From Desulfobulbus sp. (GTDB lineage Bacteria; Desulfobacterota; Desulfobulbia; Desulfobulbales; Desulfobulbaceae): 6,889 bases of DNA. Position 1 is the first letter of the stretch. Each line of letters opens with the position of its first letter. This document shows, piece by piece, positions 1 to 6,889 of the stretch. The notes under the pieces were generated by a model. It had not been told where the DNA came from, did not search any database, and was given only the letters and a program-made list of their open reading frames with translations. The stretch spans positions 1-6,889 of the forward strand of contig JAUWAH010000130.1 in NCBI GenBank assembly GCA_030602145.1, read 5' to 3'. The translations under genes and the position numbers were made by a program.

Positions 1-599
1 CGCAGGGTGTCCTCGGTAATGGCCAGCAACTCCCGGTCGGCAAGCCAGGTCAGATACCCCCTGGCCACCTCGGCCACCAGGCTGAGCCGGGCGCTGCGAT
101 GGGTGGCCTCCATAGCCAGGTACTGTTCCAGGGCCTTGTCCTTGAGGCTGCGTACCCTGCCGAACAGATCGAGTTCGTAGGCGGTGATCCCCACCGAAGC
201 CGAATACGCTTCGCTGGTGGCATGGTTGCTGCCGCTCAGGGTCCTCTGCTTCCGGCCCAGCCCCTCGCCGCCGATGGCGGGCAGGAGCGCGGCCCGCTGG
301 ATGCGGTATTGGGCCTGATAGGCTTCGACGTTGAGCACCGAGATGCGCAGATCGCGGTTGCCGGCCAGGGCAGCCTCGATGAGGTGCTGGAGGCGGTGGT
401 CGGTGAAGTACTCGCGCCAGCCGAGTTCGGGACCGACCATTGGCGATTTCTCTCCAGTCGTCAACCCGATGGAACCCCGGGATGACGGCAGGTCGGCGGC
501 CACCGGCAGGTCCGGCTGCCGGTAGGCCGGGGCCAGACTGCACCCGGCAGTGGTCGAAAGGATCCAGGCGATGAGCAGACATTTGGTGATCGAACGCAT
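1..599 (-). CDS. oprM: Outer-membrane efflux channel, OprM/NodT family lipoprotein (5' part only)
   Basis: Outer-membrane factor of the tripartite RND pump, forming the trimeric beta-barrel and periplasmic tunnel through which AcrAB-type pumps expel drugs. The frame runs open from ATG at 599-597 to the window edge, giving 199 residues of an expected ~470-480. Visible: an N-terminal signal with a hydrophobic stretch (residues 8-15) and a candidate lipoprotein cysteine at C20 in the context TAGC, a weaker lipobox than the usual L-S-G-C; then GWREYF (60-65), GNRDLR (80-85), NVEAYQAQYRIQRA (90-103) and YELDLFGRVRS (141-151), all strongly reminiscent of Pseudomonas OprM. The start is supported by GGAGG on the minus strand at 610-606, six bases upstream and inside the end of acrB. 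One base separates it from the acrB stop, so it is probably translated by coupling. It could equally be named cmeC, ttgC or adeK; the family is certain, the symbol is not. Confidence 0.93.
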   Translation of the reverse strand, partial: MRSITKCLLIAWILSTTAGCSLAPAYRQPDLPVAADLPSSRGSIGLTTGEKSPMVGPELGWREYFTDHRLQHLIEAALAGNRDLRISVLNVEAYQAQYRIQRAALLPAIGGEGLGRKQRTLSGSNHATSEAYSASVGITAYELDLFGRVRSLKDKALEQYLAMEATHRSARLSLVAEVARGYLTWLADRELLAITEDTL

Positions 600-600
600 C

Positions 601-3357
601 TCACACCTCCCGGACCGGTTCGCCGACCGGCATGGCAGCCCGCTCGGTTTTGAACACCCGCAGGACGACGACGAAAAAGAGCGGAATAAAGAAGATTGCC
701 AGCACGGTGGCCGAAAACATGCCGCCGAGGACGCCGGTGCCGATGGCATGACGGCTGTTGGCGCCGGCGCCGGTGCTGATCGCCAGCGGCAGCACACCGA
801 GCATGAAGGCCAGTGAAGTCATTAGGATCGGCCGCAAACGCAGTCGACAGGCCGTCACCGTGGCTTCGACCAGATCCCTGCCCTTGTCGTAGCGCCGCTT
901 GGCGAACTCGACGATCAGAATGGCGTTCTTGGCCGACAGGCCGATGGTGGTCAGCAGGCCGACCTGGAAGTAGACGTCATTTTCCATGCCGCGCAGGTAG
1001 GCGGCGGTCAGGGCGCCCAACACGCCCAGCGGCACGGCCAGGATCACCGAAAACGGCACCGACCAGCTCTCATAGAGGGCGGCCAGGCACAGGAAGACCA
1101 CCAGAATCGAGATGGCGTACAAGGCCGGCGCCTGGGCTCCGGCCTGCTGCTCCTGGAATGAGGTGCCGGTCCATTCGTAGCCGATGCCGGCCGGCAGTTG
1201 CGCCACCAGCTCGCCGATGATGCGCATGGCGTCGCCGCTCGACTTGCCGGGCGCGGCCTCGCCGACGATCTCCACCGCCGAGTTGCCGTTATACCGTTCC
1301 AGTCGCGGTGAGCCGTAACTCCAGCGGCCGCTGGTGAAGGTGGAGAAGGGGACCATCTCGGCCTTGCTGTTGCGCACATACCAGTGGGCCAGGTCCTCGG
1401 GCTGCATCCGGTAGGGGGCGTCGGCCTGGACATAAACCTTCTTCACCCTGCCCTGATGGACGAAATCGTTGACGTAGTTCGATCCCCAGGCCGTGGACAG
1501 GGTGGTGTTGATGTCGCTCACCGAGACTCCGAGGGCCATGGCCTTTTCAAAATCGATGACCACATTGTATTGCGGTGTGTCCTCCATGCCGTTTGGCCGC
1601 ACCCGGGTGAGGTCCGGGTGCTGGGCGGCCAGACCGAGCAGTTGGTTGCGGGCCTCGATCAGCCGTTCGTGCCCGAGTCCGGCCCGATCCTGGAGAAAGA
1701 CATCGAAGCCGGTGGAGTTGCCCAACCCCCGGATTACCGGCAGGTTGAAGGGAAAGACCATCGCCTCCTTGAACTGGGAAAAATGGCCCATGGCCCGCCG
1801 GATGATGGCATGCACCGACTGCTCGGGCCGTTTGCGCTCGCTCCAGTCGCGGAGTTGGGTGAAGACCATGCCCATGTTCTGACCGGTGCCGGCGAAACTG
1901 AATCCTGCCACGGTAAAGGCGGTGCGGGCATTGGCTTTCTCTTCGACCAGGTAAAAGTCCCGTACCCTGTCCAACACCGCCTGGGTCCGATCCATGGTGG
2001 CGCCGGTGGGCAACTGCACCATGGTGAGGAATACGCCCTGATCCTCCTCGGGCAGAAACGAGGTCGGCAGCTTGGCGAACAGCAAGACCATGCCGCCGAT
2101 GAGTACCAGGTAGATGACGCCGAAACGGCCGGTCCGCTTGAGTATATGGCTGACGCTGGTGCGATAGCCGTCGGCGCTGCGCTCGAACATGCGGTTGAAC
2201 CAGCCGAAAAAGCCGGTCTTGCGGCCGTGGTGCCCTTTCTCGACCGGTTTGAGAAGGGTGGCGCAGAGGGCCGGGGTGAGGATCAGGGCCACCAGGACAG
2301 AGAGCACCATGGCGGAGACGATGGTCAGCGAAAACTGGCGGTAGATGGCGCCGGTGGACCCGCCAAAAAAGGCCATGGGCACGAACACCGCCGACAGCAC
2401 CAGGGCGATGCCGATCAGGGCGCCGGTGATCTGGTCCATGGACTTGCGGGTGGCCTCCAGGGGCGACAGTCCCTCCTCGCTCATGATCCGCTCGACGTTC
2501 TCCACCACCACGATGGCATCGTCGACCAGCAAACCGATGGCCAGGACCAAACCGAACATGGTCAGGGTGTTGATCGAAAAACCGAAGGCGGCCATGATCC
2601 CGAAGGTGCCGAGCAGGACCACCGGCACGGCGATGGTGGGGATAAGGGTGGCTCGGAAATTCTGGAGAAAGAGGTACATGACGAGAAAGACCAGGATAAC
2701 CGCCTCCACCAGGGTGTGGGCCACCTCCTCGATGGATATCCTAATGAAGGTGGTGGTGTCATACGGGTAGACCACCTCGATCCCGGCCGGGAAATAGGGT
2801 TGGAGTTCGGCGAGCTTGACGCGCACCGCCTCGGCAGTGTCCAGGGCATTGGCGCCGGTGGCCAGCATGATCGCCATGCCGGCTGCCGGCTTGCCATTGA
2901 AAGTGGTGACGTTGTCGTAGGTTTCGCCGCCTATCTCCACCCGGGCGACATCCGCCAGCCGGATCTGGGAGCCGTCGCTATTCACCTTGAGCAGGATGCG
3001 GGCAAACTCCTCCGGTGAACTCATCTTGGTCTGGGCCATCATGCTGGCATTGACCAGTTGTCCTGGGGCCGAGGGGGTGCCGCCGATATCGCCCACCGCC
3101 ACCTGCCTGTTCTGTGCCTGGATGGCGGACTTGACATCAACCGGAGTCAGTTGGTAGCTGTTGAGTTTGTGGGGGTCCAGCCAGATGCGCATGGCGTACT
3201 GACTGCCGAAGATGCGGATCGAACCCACCCCCGGCGTCCGGCTGAGGGGGTCGCGGAGGGTCGAGACCATGAAGTCGGAAAGATCGTTTTTGTCCATGCT
3301 GCCATCGGTCGAGGTCAGGCCGACGATCATCAGGAAGGTCGCGTTGGACTTGGTCAC
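601..3357 (-). CDS. acrB: AcrB C-terminal fragment (918 codons, after the frameshift)
   Basis: Second reading frame of the split pump gene, open for 918 codons to TGA at 603-601. If started at GTG 3357-3355 it begins in the middle of the porter domain ([12 protein letters not shown], equivalent to AcrB residues 130-141) and so lacks TM1. It holds the rest of PN1, PN2, the two halves of the 12-helix RND core, the docking domain and PC1/PC2. In this frame the Asp pair is at 279-280, the TM10 lysine at 810 and the TM11-region arginine at 840. The C-terminal tail after the last helix is short ([16 protein letters not shown]). Without TM1 the first porter segment would have no obvious way across the inner membrane, so independent function is unlikely. 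The absence of any further stop argues that the lesion is recent, artefactual or bypassed. Confidence 0.88.
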   Translation of the reverse strand: MTKSNATFLMIVGLTSTDGSMDKNDLSDFMVSTLRDPLSRTPGVGSIRIFGSQYAMRIWLDPHKLNSYQLTPVDVKSAIQAQNRQVAVGDIGGTPSAPGQLVNASMMAQTKMSSPEEFARILLKVNSDGSQIRLADVARVEIGGETYDNVTTFNGKPAAGMAIMLATGANALDTAEAVRVKLAELQPYFPAGIEVVYPYDTTTFIRISIEEVAHTLVEAVILVFLVMYLFLQNFRATLIPTIAVPVVLLGTFGIMAAFGFSINTLTMFGLVLAIGLLVDDAIVVVENVERIMSEEGLSPLEATRKSMDQITGALIGIALVLSAVFVPMAFFGGSTGAIYRQFSLTIVSAMVLSVLVALILTPALCATLLKPVEKGHHGRKTGFFGWFNRMFERSADGYRTSVSHILKRTGRFGVIYLVLIGGMVLLFAKLPTSFLPEEDQGVFLTMVQLPTGATMDRTQAVLDRVRDFYLVEEKANARTAFTVAGFSFAGTGQNMGMVFTQLRDWSERKRPEQSVHAIIRRAMGHFSQFKEAMVFPFNLPVIRGLGNSTGFDVFLQDRAGLGHERLIEARNQLLGLAAQHPDLTRVRPNGMEDTPQYNVVIDFEKAMALGVSVSDINTTLSTAWGSNYVNDFVHQGRVKKVYVQADAPYRMQPEDLAHWYVRNSKAEMVPFSTFTSGRWSYGSPRLERYNGNSAVEIVGEAAPGKSSGDAMRIIGELVAQLPAGIGYEWTGTSFQEQQAGAQAPALYAISILVVFLCLAALYESWSVPFSVILAVPLGVLGALTAAYLRGMENDVYFQVGLLTTIGLSAKNAILIVEFAKRRYDKGRDLVEATVTACRLRLRPILMTSLAFMLGVLPLAISTGAGANSRHAIGTGVLGGMFSATVLAIFFIPLFFVVVLRVFKTERAAMPVGEPVREV

Positions 3358-3370
3358 CTGGACCCCTCCT
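3354..3370 (-). other. Frameshift site in acrB: short G run with internal SD and GTGA overlap
   Basis: On the minus strand the codons read CAG CAG GAG GGG TCC AGG TGA. One extra G in the run at 3366-3363 would give GAG GGG GTC CAG GTG ACC, that is E-G-V-Q-V-T, matching the AcrB pattern QQQGVSVEK. The same spot carries AGGAGG (3370-3365), seven bases before GTG at 3357-3355, and this GTG overlaps the stop of the first frame. The missing-base interpretation is seen directly; whether ribosomes use the SD or slip back on the G run is inference. Confidence 0.85.
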
Positions 3371-3740
3371 GCTGCACCTCCTGGGGCAGGAGACTGAGCG
3401 CCTGCTGCAGCTTGTTCTGCACCTGTACCTGGGCGATGTCCGGGTCGGTGCCGGCATCGAAGGTCAGGGTGATGGTGACACTGCCGGAGGAGGAACTCTG
3501 CGAGTTCATGTAGAGCAGGTTATCGAGCCCGTTCATGTTCTGCTCGATGATCTGGGTAACACTATCCTCGATGATCTTGGCCGAAGCGCCGGGATACTTG
3601 GAGGTGATCTGCACCGAAGGCGGCGCGATCTCCGGATACTGGGCTATGGGCAGCCGGAGGATCGACAGGCCGCCGGCCAGCATGATGACGATGGCGATAA
3701 CCCAGGCAAAGATGGGACGATCGATAAAAAAACGGGCCAT
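3354..3740 (-). CDS. acrB: AcrB N-terminal fragment (128 codons, before the frameshift)
   Basis: First reading frame of the split pump gene. It starts [20 protein letters not shown], almost the same as E. coli AcrB, and contains transmembrane helix 1 and the first part of the porter domain (PN1), up to [10 protein letters not shown]. The last two residues, S and R, followed by TGA at 3356-3354, are frameshift products. As translated it would be a short protein with one membrane anchor and an incomplete periplasmic subdomain, with no transport function of its own. Its TGA overlaps the GTG that opens the second frame (GTGA). Confidence 0.88.
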   Translation of the reverse strand: MARFFIDRPIFAWVIAIVIMLAGGLSILRLPIAQYPEIAPPSVQITSKYPGASAKIIEDSVTQIIEQNMNGLDNLLYMNSQSSSSGSVTITLTFDAGTDPDIAQVQVQNKLQQALSLLPQEVQQEGSR

Positions 3741-3743
3741 GGC

Positions 3744-4919
3744 TTACTCCGTCTTCGCAGCCGGGGTGGCTGCCACCGAGGCGGCCTTCTCGACCGGTTT
3801 GACCGGCACCCCCGGCTTGATTTTCTGCAGGCCGGCCACCACCACCTGTTCGCCGGCGGCAAGCCCCTGGGTCACCAGCACCTGGGCGCCGACCTGCTGC
3901 CCGGTCTGCACTAACCTGGCCTCGATCGTCTGGTCCTTGCTGACCACCATCACCACCGCCTGCCCCTTGTTGTTGCGGGTGATGCCGACCGCCGGCACCA
4001 CGATGGCCTCGGGTCGCTGTCCCTTAAGGATGCGGGCACGGACAAACATGCCCGGCAGCAGTTCCTGATCCGGATTGGCGACTATGGCCCGCAGGGTTAC
4101 CGTGCCGGTGGTCGGATTGACGGTCACGTCGGAAAATTCCAGGGTACCGGTATGGCGATAAACGGTGGCATCTTCGAGCAGCACCGTCACCTCGGAGGCG
4201 GGACGGGCAGCATCCGGGGTCGATCCGGTGGCGAATTCCTTTCTCAATTCGAGCAGTTCGGCGCTGGATTGGTTGACATCGACATACAGCGGATCAAGCT
4301 GCTGGATGACGGTCAATGGATCGGCCTGCTGGGCGGTGACCAGTGCGCCTTCGGTGATATTCGACTTGCCGATGCGGCCGGAGATGGGGGCAATGACCCT
4401 GGTATAGTCGAGATTGATGCGGGCGCTGGCCAGGGCGGCTTTGGCAGCAGCCACATCGGCAACCGCCTGTTTCCAGGCCGCCTCGATCTCCACCTGGTCC
4501 TGTTCGCTCACTGCCTTGGTGCGCACTAGGACACGGTACCGTTCAGCCTTGAGCCGGGCCGAGTGTTCCTGGGCCTCGGTCCTGGCCAGGGTTGCCTTGG
4601 CACTGTCGAAGGCGGCCTGATAGGTGGCGGGGTCGATCTGGTAGAGGAGTTGTCCGGCCTTGACCTCACTGCCCTCGACGAACAGTCGTTTTTGGATGAT
4701 GCCGCCCACCTGGGGCCTGACCTCGGCGATGCGGAAGGGCGATGTTCGGCCGGGCAGTTCCACCATCAGGGTCACCGGCTGCGGTTGCAGGGTCACCACA
4801 TCGACCTCGATGGGACCTCCTTTGGGAGGCTGTTGCGCTGTTCCCTTGCAGCCGCTGACAGCCAAGCCCGCAACGAGCACACCAAACAGCAGCCACCTTG
4901 TTCTCTTCGCACTGGACAT
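3744..4919 (-). CDS. acrA: Periplasmic adaptor lipoprotein of RND efflux pump (AcrA/MexA family)
   Basis: Membrane fusion protein that links the AcrB-type pump to the outer-membrane channel. I start it at ATG 4919-4917 (391 residues), because AGGAG lies at 4934-4930, nine bases upstream; an ATG at 4937, six codons earlier, has no good SD. The signal peptide runs from KRTR through a hydrophobic core to a lipobox V-S-G-C, with the lipidated cysteine at C24. Then, by residue: first half of the lipoyl (barrel-sandwich) domain about 57-98 with AEVRPQVGGII; alpha-helical hairpin about 100-172; second lipoyl half with PISGRIGKSNITEGALV (178-194); beta-barrel with GTLEFSDVTVNPTTGTVTLRA (258-278) and LLPGMFVRAR (287-296); membrane-proximal domain ending LQKIKPGVPVKPVEK. 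Length and motifs match E. coli AcrA (397 residues) closely. It is the first gene of the efflux operon, behind an AcrR-like operator and promoter, and ends 3 bases before acrB. Confidence 0.95.
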   Translation of the reverse strand: MSSAKRTRWLLFGVLVAGLAVSGCKGTAQQPPKGGPIEVDVVTLQPQPVTLMVELPGRTSPFRIAEVRPQVGGIIQKRLFVEGSEVKAGQLLYQIDPATYQAAFDSAKATLARTEAQEHSARLKAERYRVLVRTKAVSEQDQVEIEAAWKQAVADVAAAKAALASARINLDYTRVIAPISGRIGKSNITEGALVTAQQADPLTVIQQLDPLYVDVNQSSAELLELRKEFATGSTPDAARPASEVTVLLEDATVYRHTGTLEFSDVTVNPTTGTVTLRAIVANPDQELLPGMFVRARILKGQRPEAIVVPAVGITRNNKGQAVVMVVSKDQTIEARLVQTGQQVGAQVLVTQGLAAGEQVVVAGLQKIKPGVPVKPVEKAASVAATPAAKTE

Positions 4920-4961
4920 AAAACCCGCACTCCTCATATATTTTCAACCACATAGGTGCCA

Positions 4962-4978
4962 TCGCCGACTTCCGGCGA
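4962..4978 (-). other. Small hairpin in the acrA leader
   Basis: Inverted repeat TCGCCG / CGGCGA with a 5-base loop, a six-pair GC-rich stem in the predicted 5' untranslated region, about 45 bases before the acrA start. No U run follows, so it is not a terminator. It may influence mRNA stability or be chance. Confidence 0.35.
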
Positions 4979-5003
4979 GGGATGACCTTTCCATAAGGCG
5001 ACA

Positions 5004-5032
5004 CTTATATATACATCCATGAATGTATGCAA
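5004..5032 (-). promoter_or_regulatory. Predicted sigma-70 promoter of the efflux operon
   Basis: On the minus strand, TTGCAT at 5032-5027 (three of six to TTGACA) and TATAAG at 5009-5004 (five of six to TATAAT) are separated by exactly 17 bases. Transcription would start near 4997, giving a leader of about 78 bases before the acrA ATG at 4919. The whole spacer is occupied by the operator palindrome, the usual arrangement for a repressor that blocks RNA polymerase. The -35 is weak and the start point is inferred. Confidence 0.6.
5008..5031. promoter_or_regulatory. AcrR-type (TetR family) operator palindrome
   Basis: A 24-bp palindrome with half-sites TATATACAT and ATGTATGCA around CCATGA; the inner 18 bases (5011-5028) are symmetrical except for one pair. 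As I recall the E. coli AcrR operator (half-sites TACATACAT and ATGTATGTA), 19 of 24 positions are the same. It also shares CATGAATGTA with the TtgR operator of Pseudomonas putida. It overlaps the -35, spacer and edge of the -10 of the acrA promoter. Binding would repress the efflux operon until a drug ligand releases the repressor. No TetR-family gene lies in this window, so the cognate regulator must be elsewhere. Confidence 0.72.
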
Positions 5033-5082
5033 GCCTTTTCTCAACCATGATGGATTGGAACAAAGTCGGGAAACTGTTTTTT

Positions 5083-5145
5083 TGTCGAGCGGAGCGAGAA
5101 CTCTCCGGAATAAAAAGAAATTTCTCGTCGCCACGCTCCTCGACA
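5083..5145. repeat. Imperfect palindromic intergenic repeat (dispersed-repeat type)
   Basis: The left arm TGTCGAGCGGAGCG (5083-5096) pairs with the right arm CGCTCCTCGACA (5134-5145) through 12 base pairs with a two-base bulge; an inner GAGAA / TTCTC pair (5096-5100 with 5122-5126) extends it. Its words (GTCGAG, GGAGCG, TTTCTCG, CGCTCCTCGAC) resemble a palindromic intergenic element scattered through many bacterial genomes and usually flanked by TGTC...GACA. On either strand the stem is not followed by a U run: a T7 run precedes it on the plus strand and becomes A7 after the stem on the minus strand. It is therefore not an intrinsic terminator. Membership of a repeat family is from memory and needs other copies in the genome. 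Confidence 0.55.
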
Positions 5146-5513
5146 GACATCCACCTTCCACGAGACTTTTGACCCTTACTGTCCGGAAATACCGGCCTGA
5201 AAAGCCGCATGCCCAACCGAGCCCGGATCAATTTCAGGAGGAAATTTTCTATAAAATCAAAGACAAGCCAGAAGAATCTGCTGCACTTTCGCATGCGAAA
5301 ACTTACTTTGACCAGGCAATCGGTGCACATGAATGATGGTGACAGCGGAGACAATGCCATATCGGAGGACGGGCCTCTCCTTGCACGGTGGAGCCTGCCA
5401 AGGTGGTCAAGGCTGATCAGCCGAAGTGTCGGCAGATCTGCTGGCGTATCACGAAACAACGTACGACGAGCGGGTCAAAATCGGGTGGGAAGAAGGGAAA
5501 ATGGCTTGCTGCC
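5146..5513. other. Intergenic stretch without a recognisable gene
   Basis: Between the palindromic repeat and the glmS terminator I see no convincing gene. Open frames here (plus strand 5019-5336 and 5209-5748, minus strand 4944-5459) have no recognisable motifs, no proper start with SD, and overlap glmS, the operator or the repeat. Short symmetrical sequences are present: AATTTC-AGGAG-GAAATT (5230-5246), with a Shine-Dalgarno-like loop but no start codon at a suitable distance; a perfect 14-bp palindrome TTTCGCATGCGAAA (5287-5300); and a perfect 12-bp palindrome GGCTGATCAGCC (5411-5422). None has a clear function. Confidence 0.5.
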
Positions 5514-5553
5514 AAAAAAACGGCCGCATGGGGCACATCCCATACGGCCGTTT
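5514..5553 (-). terminator. Intrinsic terminator of glmS
   Basis: Read on the minus strand, AAACGGCCGTATGGG pairs with CCCATGCGGCCGTTT: 15 pairs including one G-U, with a six-base loop, running directly into a T7 run at 5520-5514. It starts about 30 bases after the glmS stop. The plus-strand reading has only three T after the stem, so it should act mainly for glmS. It separates glmS transcription from the efflux operon downstream. Confidence 0.92.
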
Positions 5554-5583
5554 GCTGCAAGCAAAGTGAGGGAGCGTGAAACG

Positions 5584-6889
<1,306 letters not shown>

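Larger units (their letters stand above)
601..3740 (-). pseudogene. acrB: RND multidrug efflux pump AcrB, frameshifted (whole gene)
   Basis: Inner-membrane proton/drug antiporter of the HAE-1 RND family, pump component of the AcrA-AcrB-OprM complex. The gene is broken by one missing base near codon 126. With one G restored it encodes 1046 residues, against 1049 in E. coli AcrB. In restored numbering: TM1 (about 10-28), the [10 protein letters not shown] and [14 protein letters not shown] porter motifs, F136 and F178, the proton-relay D407-D408 in TM4 ([16 protein letters not shown]), the [14 protein letters not shown] segment, the switch loop with F609, F614, F616 and F627 of the drug-binding pocket, and K938 ([13 protein letters not shown]), the counterpart of K940 in TM10, plus R968 matching R971. 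No other disruption is seen. The start ATG at 3740 has GGAG upstream at 3750-3747 and lies 3 bases after the acrA stop. Whether the gene is really dead, miscalled by sequencing, or recoded cannot be decided from this sequence; it is typed as pseudogene only because of the frameshift. Confidence 0.9.

Noticed and set aside
1384..3018. 544-codon plus-strand open frame lying opposite acrB
   Set aside because: It is fully antisense to conserved AcrB sequence; its composition (rich in G, H, D, E, Q) is what the reverse complement of GC-biased membrane-protein codons gives. No motif or SD supports it.
3787..3802. 16-bp exact repeat shared with 2237-2252
   Set aside because: Both copies encode the peptide KPVEK, in the acrA C terminus and in acrB after TM6; a short match with similar codon use, most likely coincidence.
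4920..4937. Upstream ATG at 4937 as the acrA start (397 residues)
   Set aside because: It has no Shine-Dalgarno sequence, whereas AGGAG at 4934-4930 is well placed for the ATG at 4919, which also leaves a normal-length lipoprotein signal.
5083..5145. The intergenic palindrome as a transcription terminator
   Set aside because: The stem is not followed by a U run on either strand; the T7 is on the 5' side in plus-strand reading.
4944..5459. 171-codon minus-strand frame and overlapping 75-codon frame upstream of acrA
   Set aside because: They run through the operator, promoter and palindromic repeat, and show no recognisable domain; part of the translation is simply the repeat read as protein.

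Overview
This window is an ordinary-looking bacterial chromosome segment, GC-rich except for its one intergenic gap, with every convincing gene on the minus strand. It carries a tripartite RND multidrug efflux operon in the order adaptor (acrA-like), inner-membrane pump (acrB-like), outer-membrane factor (oprM/nodT-like). The end of glmS lies upstream of it. The proteins are of Gram-negative type: two lipoproteins with signal peptides, an outer-membrane channel and an HAE-1 family pump very close to Escherichia coli AcrAB. The glmS sequence and the style of the intergenic palindromic repeat would fit a sulfate-reducing desulfobacterote (Desulfobulbus-like) or a related proteobacterium. That placement is a guess from memory, not shown by the sequence.

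Layout, in the direction of transcription (right to left): the C-terminal ~434 residues of GlmS (5584-6889, 5' end outside the window) end in a strong intrinsic terminator (5514-5553). A gene-poor gap of about 480 bases follows, holding a 63-bp imperfect palindrome (5083-5145) and some small palindromes. A promoter (about 5004-5032) overlaps a 24-bp palindrome that closely resembles the E. coli AcrR operator. Then come acrA (3744-4919), acrB (601-3740) and the first 199 codons of the outer-membrane channel gene (1-599, cut by the window edge). The junctions are very tight: 3 bases between acrA and acrB and 1 base between acrB and oprM, each with its own Shine-Dalgarno sequence, so this is one transcription unit.

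The main oddity is in acrB. A run of four G (minus strand, 3363-3366) is one base short, so the pump gene is split into a 128-codon N-terminal frame and a 918-codon C-terminal frame. Restoring one G gives a 1046-residue protein with all key residues, including the proton-relay Asp pair at exactly 407/408. The rest of acrB is intact, so this is a sequencing error, a very recent mutation, or possibly a recoded or re-initiated gene; an AGGAGG sequence and a GTGA stop/start overlap sit at the break. The second point of interest is the AcrR-type operator without any acrR-like gene beside it. I found no previously undescribed system here.
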